Shown: one piece after another, positions 14,110 to 20,739 of the stretch
Position numbering within the stretch: the first letter of the stretch is position 1
Layout of the letters: each line of letters starts with the position of its first letter
The notes under the pieces: generated by a model
What the model saw: the letters and a program-made list of their open reading frames with translations, nothing else
Databases searched by the model: none
Told to the model about the DNA's origin: nothing
Made by a program: the position numbers and the translations under genes
Assembly: GCA_947441745.1 (NCBI GenBank)
Contig: CANEUJ010000007.1
Span: 1-20,739 of the forward strand
Source: Neisseriaceae bacterium
Lineage (GTDB): Bacteria > Pseudomonadota > Gammaproteobacteria > Burkholderiales > UBA11063
DNA: 20,739 nucleotides
Reading direction: 5' to 3'

Positions 14110-16563
14110 TTATACAGCCGCCCACTCTGGATGGGCATTTTTTGGCCCCAATTCATAAGGCCCAAACTCATCAACTTGAATTATATCATTTGAATGTTTT
14201 GCTGCTGTTTTCAACAGATCCAACTCATTACTATTGATTATACCTAGTTCAAGAGCCTTACTAGCAAGTTTATGCGCACTACCTTTAGGTAGTTTATTAT
14301 CCTTAATAGCTTTATGTATTTTATCTTTTATCGAGTTAGTTAATAATACGTCTTGGAATGCTATTTCTACCCTACCAATTAAATCATTATAATCATTTGG
14401 TATATAACACATAGCTTTAAACGCCAAACGTGTATCACTATCACTTTGTAAATTATGGCTAATTAGTTTTTCGAGCTTATCACTTGGTTTCTTGTATGGT
14501 TTACCATAAGGAAATACCAGGGCTTTTAATATACATCCAACATATGACACACCAAAATTATCCATTACTTCAGATAATGCAGTTTGTGCACTAAATAAAC
14601 AATGTTCCAATACCCATTTAACAAATATCTCGTCAGATTTACGTTCACCATTATCTTTAAAATATTTTAAAGTAGCACAAGCCATATACAAATAACTCAT
14701 AGTATCCCCGAGTCTGGCTGAAATACGCTCTTTGAGTTTTAGATTGCCACCAATAAAGATAATTGCCGAGTTTGAAACAAGAGCAAAAGCACTAGATAAT
14801 CGTGTGATTTTCTTGTAATAGCTATTAAATTTAGAATTAGAATACCCATTAGCAAAGATACCAGCAGTATAAGCATGAAATATAGCTCTTACTTTGGTTT
14901 GTGTAGCATAACCTACAAACCCAAACATTGCTTTATCAAAATCTTTAAAGCCATTTTCACCCATTAATGATTCATATATAGTTCTTAGATACGGATGACA
15001 CTGCATCATTCCTTGACCATAAATTAATAAATTACGCGTCATTATATTAGCACCCTCAACAGTTATACTAACTGGAGCACCTTGATAAGCACGTGCGAGA
15101 TAATTATTTGGCCCCATAATAATAGCTCGTCCTGCATGAATATCCATAGCACCATTTAATACAGTTCGTCCATTTTCAGTCAAATGATACTTAGAAATCG
15201 CTGATGCAACTGCAGGTTTAATACCCTCGTCTACTGACCCAACAGTAAACTGACGCGTTGCATTCATCATATACGTTAAGCCACCCATTTTAGCTAATTG
15301 ATCCTCAACTCCCTCAAAGCTACCAATAGAGACTTTAAATTGTTCACGGATTACGGCATAAGCTGTTGTAGTAACAGTTGACATAAGAGCATTGGCTGTA
15401 CCACAAGCAGGAAGAGAAATAGATCTACCAATAGATAAACATTCAACTAGCATTCTCCAACCCTCACCTGTCATTGCTTGACCACCAATAACCCACTCCA
15501 TTGGAATAAATGCTTCTTTTATACGAATAACACCATTCATAAATACTTGATTTAGTGGTAATAAACGATTACCTATTTCAAGTCCAGGGTGATTATGAGG
15601 CAATAATGCACAAGTAATTCCAGCTTTTCCGACACCTGCTAGTAGATTATCAGGATCATCTAGTTTAAATGCTAGACCTACAAGTGTTGCAATAGGGGCA
15701 AGTGTAATATAACGTTTGTCTACGTTAGTTAATTTAATACCCAATACCTGCTTACCATCATGTTCGCCATAGCATACAGTACCTTTATCAGGAATTGAAG
15801 TAGCATCAGATCCAGCTGTTGGGCCTGTTAATGCAAAACATGGTATCTCTTGACCAATAGCTAAACGTGGTAGATAATAATTTTTTTGTTCTGTAGTACC
15901 ATAATGATACAATAGTTCTCCTGGACCTAATGAGTTTGGAACCATAACTGTTACAGCACCTGATACTGTTCTTGTTGCGATTTTAAGGACAATTTCTGAG
16001 TGAGCGGCAGCAGAAAAACCTTTACCACCATACTCTTTTGTAATAACTAGACCAAAAAATCCTTTTTCACGAAGATAATTCCATACCTCAACTGACATAT
16101 CCCCTTCTACATGGGTAACTTGCCACTCATCAATCATACTACATAGAGTTGTAGTTTCGTTATTCAAAAAATCTTGTTCTTCTTGTGATAGAGTGAATTT
16201 TTTAATCTCGTGGAGACGTTTAAAGTCAGGCATTCCGCTAAATACTTCTTTTTCATACCAAGGATCACCTGCATCCAGGGCTAGTTTTTCGGTCTCTGAA
16301 ATACTAGGAATGACTTTTTTTGCTACAAAGTAAATAGGTTTACTTAATATCCACCTTAATGGCTTGATATTAAAAATTACTACTATAGCTAAATATATAA
16401 AACTAAATAAGCTATAGACTCCCATAGATATAGTATCTCTAAATAATACACATGTTAAACCGAGATAGATAAGCATTGCTATTGTCCATACTAATAAACG
16501 CGGTGTAGTATATAAAAGCACTAAAGTTAAGAATACAAATCCTAGTACAAATATAGTTGTCAT
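14110..16563 (-). CDS. fadE: FadE-type acyl-CoA dehydrogenase
   Basis: FadE catalyses the first step of beta-oxidation, FAD-dependent dehydrogenation of acyl-CoA to trans-2-enoyl-CoA, passing electrons to electron-transfer flavoprotein. The 817 residues match E. coli FadE (814), not the usual soluble enzymes of about 380. Residues 1-65 contain two or three membrane helices. The flavin and substrate site segment PCFALTGPTAGSDATSIPD lies at 241-259. The catalytic base is probably E503 in TVEGANIMTRNLLIYGQG, by alignment with the YEG motif of other acyl-CoA dehydrogenases. The C-terminal third is the FadE-specific extension. AAAGGG lies seven bases before the ATG. It follows fadD by 43 bases, is last in the cluster and is followed by a clear terminator. 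No etfA or etfB gene is in the window. Confidence 0.95.
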   Translation of the reverse strand: MTTIFVLGFVFLTLVLLYTTPRLLVWTIAMLIYLGLTCVLFRDTISMGVYSLFSFIYLAIVVIFNIKPLRWILSKPIYFVAKKVIPSISETEKLALDAGDPWYEKEVFSGMPDFKRLHEIKKFTLSQEEQDFLNNETTTLCSMIDEWQVTHVEGDMSVEVWNYLREKGFFGLVITKEYGGKGFSAAAHSEIVLKIATRTVSGAVTVMVPNSLGPGELLYHYGTTEQKNYYLPRLAIGQEIPCFALTGPTAGSDATSIPDKGTVCYGEHDGKQVLGIKLTNVDKRYITLAPIATLVGLAFKLDDPDNLLAGVGKAGITCALLPHNHPGLEIGNRLLPLNQVFMNGVIRIKEAFIPMEWVIGGQAMTGEGWRMLVECLSIGRSISLPACGTANALMSTVTTTAYAVIREQFKVSIGSFEGVEDQLAKMGGLTYMMNATRQFTVGSVDEGIKPAVASAISKYHLTENGRTVLNGAMDIHAGRAIIMGPNNYLARAYQGAPVSITVEGANIMTRNLLIYGQGMMQCHPYLRTIYESLMGENGFKDFDKAMFGFVGYATQTKVRAIFHAYTAGIFANGYSNSKFNSYYKKITRLSSAFALVSNSAIIFIGGNLKLKERISARLGDTMSYLYMACATLKYFKDNGERKSDEIFVKWVLEHCLFSAQTALSEVMDNFGVSYVGCILKALVFPYGKPYKKPSDKLEKLISHNLQSDSDTRLAFKAMCYIPNDYNDLIGRVEIAFQDVLLTNSIKDKIHKAIKDNKLPKGSAHKLASKALELGIINSNELDLLKTAAKHSNDIIQVDEFGPYELGPKNAHPEWAAV

Positions 16564-16606
16564 TTTGAACCCTTTTTAATAGTTTATTTAATATTGTAAC
16601 ATATTT

Positions 16607-18271
16607 TTAAGCTGCAAATTTTTTGCTAAGTGCTGATTTATCAATTTTGCCTACCAAGGTTTTTGGTAACTCTTCAACAATATGAATATGCCTTGGTACT
16701 TTATAGGCTGTAAGCACTTTTCTACATTTAGCTATGATATCAGCTTCTTGAAGATGTAACCCTTCTTTAAATACTATAAATGCTAATATAGCTTCTCCGC
16801 TAATTTCATCAGTAACTCCAATTACAGCTGATTCCTTAATTTCTTTGAAATTATCAAGCACAGACTCAATCTCAGCTGGATATACATTAAATCCTGATAC
16901 GATAACCATTTCACTTTGACGCCCACTGATAAATAATTTACCCTGTTTATTAAAATAGCCAAGATCTTTAGAGTTGAACCAACCATCTGCATCAAAAGCA
17001 GCTTTAGTTTGTTCAATATTATTCCAATAACCACTCATTAATTGCGGGCCTCGCACCCATATTACTCCCGTCTCACCCACTGGTAATTCAGCTCCTGTAG
17101 TGATATCACGAATTGCAACCTCAGTAGATGGAATAGGATAACCAACAGACCCATCAAATGCTTCTCCAATTATATTCATTGTAACAGCAGGAGAGGCTTC
17201 GGTCATTCCATAGCAGTTACTTGGTATCACATTTGTTACATCAAACCATTTGTCTGCTACAGATTTTCGTGCTGGCATCCCACCTGCGACGCTATATTTG
17301 AAATAAGGAAACTTTTGACTCGTAAATTCAGAAGAGTTTAATAAATGATTATATAATGTATCTAGAGCACTAAAAACTGTAAATTTACTTTTATGGAGTA
17401 CTTTCACCATAGCTTTAACATCACGCGGGTTAGCTATCATTACATTTTCGCTACCAGTAAAGAAGAAAGTAAATAAATTAGCAGTTAGAGAAAATATATG
17501 ATACAAAGGTAGTGCATCAATAACAACCTCTTTATCTATTGGACCAACTGTTTTTGTTAACCATGGATGAATCTGATTCAAATTTGAAACTATACTACTA
17601 TGTAATAACATTGCTCCTTTTGGACTTCCCGTAGTTGCACCAGTGTATTGGATAAAAGCAACATCTTTAGAATCAACACTAAATTTACCAATCTCAGGAA
17701 CCGATTTATATACCAAACCCCTAAAATCATGTGCAGTATAATCATAGCTCACATCACTTCGTTTGATATATTTGATAGCTAAATTAAATATAATTCGTTT
17801 GTATAGTGGATACAAATCAGCATATTTTGTTACTATAACATGCTCTACACTATGTTTGTTATATAGAGTATTTAATTTTGCTGCCATCATATCAAGTACT
17901 ATTACAACTTTAGCCCCTGAGTTTTCAAGTAAAAAATCAATTTCACTCGCTGTATAAAGTGGGTTGATATTAACAACAATCGCTCCGATTTTAAGAATTG
18001 CAAATATAGAAAGTGGGTATTGAATTAGATTTGGCATTATTACCGCAACTCTATCCCCATGCTTAATCCCTAACTCAAGTAGTGATGAAGCGAGGTTATT
18101 GACATACTCGCTTGTTTGTTTATAGTTTATAGATACACCATTAGCAGTGAAAGCCCTGTTAGTGGCATATTTCTCACAAACCTTAATGAATAAATCGTTT
18201 AGTGTTTGTTTATCTTCAGAAATTGTTTCAGGCATACCCTCAGGGTAGGAATTTAACCAAATTTTGTCCAT
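16607..18271 (-). CDS. fadD: long-chain fatty acid--CoA ligase
   Basis: FadD activates fatty acids to acyl-CoA using ATP and coenzyme A, through an acyl-adenylate. The 554 residues match the usual FadD length. The adenylation motifs are present: the P-loop YTGATTGSPKGAM (209-221), YGMTEASPA (354-362), a hinge and C-terminal segment ending VSGFNVYPAEIE (458-469), and the catalytic lysine K542 in GKIDK. Several motif positions differ from typical FadD: YTGGTTG is YTGATTG, the TGD before the hinge is SKD (434-436), and the DRKKD of the fatty-acyl signature is GRQSE (450-454). The nucleotide-binding aspartate (D436) and the arginine (R451) are retained, so activity is likely, but chain-length preference may differ. 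It lies between fadA (53 bases) and fadE (43 bases). Its Shine-Dalgarno is weak. Confidence 0.9.
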   Translation of the reverse strand: MDKIWLNSYPEGMPETISEDKQTLNDLFIKVCEKYATNRAFTANGVSINYKQTSEYVNNLASSLLELGIKHGDRVAVIMPNLIQYPLSIFAILKIGAIVVNINPLYTASEIDFLLENSGAKVVIVLDMMAAKLNTLYNKHSVEHVIVTKYADLYPLYKRIIFNLAIKYIKRSDVSYDYTAHDFRGLVYKSVPEIGKFSVDSKDVAFIQYTGATTGSPKGAMLLHSSIVSNLNQIHPWLTKTVGPIDKEVVIDALPLYHIFSLTANLFTFFFTGSENVMIANPRDVKAMVKVLHKSKFTVFSALDTLYNHLLNSSEFTSQKFPYFKYSVAGGMPARKSVADKWFDVTNVIPSNCYGMTEASPAVTMNIIGEAFDGSVGYPIPSTEVAIRDITTGAELPVGETGVIWVRGPQLMSGYWNNIEQTKAAFDADGWFNSKDLGYFNKQGKLFISGRQSEMVIVSGFNVYPAEIESVLDNFKEIKESAVIGVTDEISGEAILAFIVFKEGLHLQEADIIAKCRKVLTAYKVPRHIHIVEELPKTLVGKIDKSALSKKFAA

Positions 18272-18324
18272 AATTAGCTCTCTATAAATATTTCAATTCA
18301 ATATTATTAACATCTACTAATATA

Positions 18325-19512
18325 TTATAACGCCTCAAAAACTCCTGCCGCACCCATGCCTGTACCAATGCACATAGTTACTAATCCATAACGTTTACCT
18401 GTTCTTTTAAGTCCATGAAGTATTTTGGTAGTAAGCACTGCACCTGTTGCACCAAGTGGATGCCCCATAGCTATAGCTCCACCTGTTGGGTTTACAATAC
18501 TAACATCAAGTCCCAAATCATGAATAACAGCCAAACCTTGAGCCGCAAAAGCTTCGTTCAGCTCAATCCAATCAATATCTTTTAGGCTAAGCCCTGCTTG
18601 TTTTAGTGCTAAAGGAACAGCTTTTACAGGGCCAATACCCATTATTCGAGCAGGTACTCCAGCTACTGCAAAACTTAAAAACCTACCGATTGGTTTTAGA
18701 TTATGTTTTTTAAGATACTCCTCACTGACCAATACAACAGCAGCAGCTCCATCAGTCATTTGCGAGCTATTACCTGCTGTCACTGTGCCTTTCGCTGCAA
18801 ATGCTGGGCGAAGTTTACCCAAAGTATCAACTGTAGTATCAGCTCTAATACCATCATCTGTATCAATTACTAGCTTTTTATCTATTATTTGATTAGTTTT
18901 TAAGTCAGGTAAATGATGAGTTACTTCAACTGGTATGATTTCATTTTTGAAATAGCCGTTAGTAATAGCATTAGCTGCCTTTTGATTGCTATTTGTAGCA
19001 AATATATCTTGAGCTTCACGACTTATTTTCCATTCGTTAGCAACATTCTCTGCAGTAATCCCCATACCAAAAGCAATTGCAAGATTTTCATCTTTTTTAA
19101 ATACTTCTGGACTAATGCTCCAATCATTACCGCCCATAGGTATCATACTCATAGATTCAACACCACCCGCAACAGCTACTTCATAGTCTCCGTTAGCAAT
19201 TGCGTTAGCCGCTATGGCAATAGAGTTTAACCCCGAACTACAATAACGATTCACAGTGAGTCCTGGAACAGTATCAGGGAATCCCGCTAAAAGTGATGCT
19301 ACTCTGGCTATATTGGTACCTTGTTCGGCTTCAGGAAAGGCACAACCAATAATTACATCTCCAATATCTTTGGGGTCAACTTTTGATATCGCAACAGTTT
19401 TTTGAAGAATTTCAGCCAATAAATCATCAGGTCTAGTTTTACTAAATCCGCCCTTTTTCGCTTTAGTTAGTGCTGATCTTTGGGCTGCAACAATATATAC
19501 AGGTTTGTTCAT
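18325..19512 (-). CDS. fadA: acetyl-CoA C-acyltransferase (3-ketoacyl-CoA thiolase)
   Basis: FadA cleaves 3-ketoacyl-CoA with coenzyme A to release acetyl-CoA, the last beta-oxidation step. The 395-residue protein has the complete thiolase set: nucleophile C91 in NRYCSSGLNS, the NEAF segment (319-322), H351 in GGAIAMGHPLGATG (344-357), and the second cysteine C381 in CIGTGMGAAG. Its place directly after fadB (20 bases) argues for a degradative thiolase rather than a biosynthetic acetoacetyl-CoA thiolase. It would act as a complex with the FadB-like protein. AAGGAT lies eight bases before the ATG. Confidence 0.95.
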   Translation of the reverse strand: MNKPVYIVAAQRSALTKAKKGGFSKTRPDDLLAEILQKTVAISKVDPKDIGDVIIGCAFPEAEQGTNIARVASLLAGFPDTVPGLTVNRYCSSGLNSIAIAANAIANGDYEVAVAGGVESMSMIPMGGNDWSISPEVFKKDENLAIAFGMGITAENVANEWKISREAQDIFATNSNQKAANAITNGYFKNEIIPVEVTHHLPDLKTNQIIDKKLVIDTDDGIRADTTVDTLGKLRPAFAAKGTVTAGNSSQMTDGAAAVVLVSEEYLKKHNLKPIGRFLSFAVAGVPARIMGIGPVKAVPLALKQAGLSLKDIDWIELNEAFAAQGLAVIHDLGLDVSIVNPTGGAIAMGHPLGATGAVLTTKILHGLKRTGKRYGLVTMCIGTGMGAAGVFEAL

Positions 19513-19532
19513 TTTTTTAAATCCTTGTCTAA

Positions 19533-20739
19533 TTAATTACGTAATGGTTTGCCTTTTTCTAGCATATGAGTTATTCTGTCGGCAGTTTTTTCACTAGTTG
19601 CTAGCTCGGCAAATTTGGTTTTTTCAATTTCTAAAACCCAGTCTTCACTAACGACTGAGCCTTTTTCAATTTCACCACCACACATTACTTTTGCGATATT
19701 ACGGGCTATAAATAAATCATGCTCTGATATTTGACCACCTGCAAACATATTAGCCAATAACCCATTAACAGTTGCAATACCTTGTTCACCAAATACCTCA
19801 AATACTGGAGCTACAGGTGGACGAAATCCTGATACCGCCATATATTTAGCTTTTTCTTTGGCAATCATAAGAATCTCACGACTATTCATAACTATGGTAT
19901 CAGAGTCACGTAAGAACCCCATTTCTTGAGCTTCACGAGCAGAACCCGCAACTTTAGCAAGAGCTAAGTTTTTATAACGATTTTCAAAGTCTTTCCAAGG
20001 GTCAATAGCATATGATGCACGATACGCCATTTCAGTAGTACCACCCCATCCAGGTAATAATCCAACTCCAGCTTCAATAAGACCAATGTACGATTCAAGA
20101 GCCGCTACAGCCCCATGGCAATGAAGTAAAACCTCACAGCCTCCACCAAAAGCAAAACCTTTAATTGCGGCTATTATTGGAATTTTACTATAGCGAATTT
20201 TTCGAACAATAACTTCATGTCCACGGCTAACTATCTCATCAACACCTTTTTGACCATTCATCATAATCGAAAAGCCAAACTCTTCCAGATTAGCTCCAGC
20301 TGAGAAAATATCTTTTTCTTGCCAAATAACCATTGAAGAGCATTTGTCAGTTGCTACATCAATTGCAGCTTCAATACCATTTAAAACATCCATGTTAATT
20401 GTACACATTTTAGTTTTAAATGACAATATCCCAACATTATCTCCAGTATGCCATAGTTTTACACCATCATTTTCATACAATACATGTACTGGTACATTAG
20501 TTTTTTCATTTAGTACCAAATCTTGGAATAATTGACGCTCATAGACTGGTAACATCTGCCTAGTTACAAAGCTATTAGATTTTACTTCATAATATTTATT
20601 ATCGAGATAAACACCATCCTTATTATTAAACACCCAAAGAGGAAGAGCAACTTTACCAAGGCCTAATCCTTTATCAATATCATCTTTTATCCAATTAGCG
20701 ATTTTAGACCATCCAGCTTGTTGCCAAATTTCAAAAACA
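19533..20739 (-). CDS. fadB: 3-hydroxyacyl-CoA dehydrogenase/enoyl-CoA hydratase, C-terminal part (cut by window edge)
   Basis: The frame stays open to the window end, so about 401 C-terminal residues are visible and the true start lies outside. A GTG at 20633 is an internal valine, not a start: the codons before it continue the family, beginning FEIWQQAGW and ending PLW just before it. The C-terminal part is an enoyl-CoA hydratase domain. It has the oxyanion-hole segment FSAGANLEEF, FAFGGGCEVLLHC with the first catalytic glutamate, and IEAGVGLLPGWGGT with the second. Hydratase at the C-terminus after dehydrogenase is the order of FadN-type proteins, the reverse of E. coli FadB. The dehydrogenase NAD-binding part is inferred, as it lies outside the window. 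The product would hydrate enoyl-CoA and oxidise 3-hydroxyacyl-CoA, with FadA. Confidence 0.88.
   Translation of the reverse strand, partial: VFEIWQQAGWSKIANWIKDDIDKGLGLGKVALPLWVFNNKDGVYLDNKYYEVKSNSFVTRQMLPVYERQLFQDLVLNEKTNVPVHVLYENDGVKLWHTGDNVGILSFKTKMCTINMDVLNGIEAAIDVATDKCSSMVIWQEKDIFSAGANLEEFGFSIMMNGQKGVDEIVSRGHEVIVRKIRYSKIPIIAAIKGFAFGGGCEVLLHCHGAVAALESYIGLIEAGVGLLPGWGGTTEMAYRASYAIDPWKDFENRYKNLALAKVAGSAREAQEMGFLRDSDTIVMNSREILMIAKEKAKYMAVSGFRPPVAPVFEVFGEQGIATVNGLLANMFAGGQISEHDLFIARNIAKVMCGGEIEKGSVVSEDWVLEIEKTKFAELATSEKTADRITHMLEKGKPLRN

Noticed and set aside
20631..20633. GTG as start of a 366-residue FadB-like protein
   Set aside because: The frame is open to the window edge, and the upstream codons continue the protein family, so this is an internal valine.
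1..20739. tRNA, rRNA, CRISPR array, toxin-antitoxin or prophage genes
   Set aside because: I looked for cloverleaf arms, repeated spacers and typical small gene pairs in the gaps and found none; almost all sequence is explained by conserved genes.

Overview
The window is an AT-rich, densely packed stretch of bacterial chromosome. Genes are intact, intergenic gaps are short (none exceeds 300 bases), and the families are gammaproteobacterial: a YhdP-type AsmA-like protein, a FadE-type membrane acyl-CoA dehydrogenase, Lgt, and an AlgC-like phosphohexomutase. A DUF2520-type protein resembling the ketopantoate reductase PanG of Francisella, together with the low GC, points to Francisella or a relative in the Thiotrichales. 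That placement is inference; no rRNA or other phylogenetic marker was available.

Region 1 (1-929): the first 25 bases hold only the start of a leftward gene whose first residues resemble IS30-type transposases. It faces away from a stand-alone rightward panG-like gene with its own extended -10 promoter. Region 2 (1016-8270): a leftward block of seven genes, probably an operon transcribed in the order phosphohexomutase, M50 site-2 protease, trpS, map, nadC, NlpC/P60 peptidase, lgt. Six of the genes are separated by -4 to +16 bases; lgt follows after 94 bases. It mixes envelope functions (sugar phosphates, membrane proteolysis, peptidoglycan cleavage, lipoprotein lipidation) with translation and NAD synthesis. 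Region 3 (8271-8473): a 203-base divergent promoter region with palindromes. Region 4 (8474-12460): one very large rightward gene, yhdP, interrupted by nothing but carrying a run of eight C residues. Region 5 (12492-14009): a convergent FUSC-family membrane protein. Region 6 (14062-20739): a rho-independent terminator and the leftward fatty-acid beta-oxidation cluster fadB-fadA-fadD-fadE, with fadB cut by the window edge.

Together, regions 4-6 concern lipids and the envelope. FadD activates fatty acids, FadE, FadB and FadA take them through beta-oxidation, and YhdP is known in Escherichia coli for phospholipid movement to the outer membrane. Points that deserve attention are a cysteine pattern in TrpRS matching the iron-sulfur-cluster TrpRS of Thermotoga, the poly-C tract in yhdP as a possible slippage switch, the altered adenylation motifs of FadD, and the mobile-element-like edge beside panG. 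I saw no tRNA, rRNA, CRISPR array, prophage or complete mobile element.
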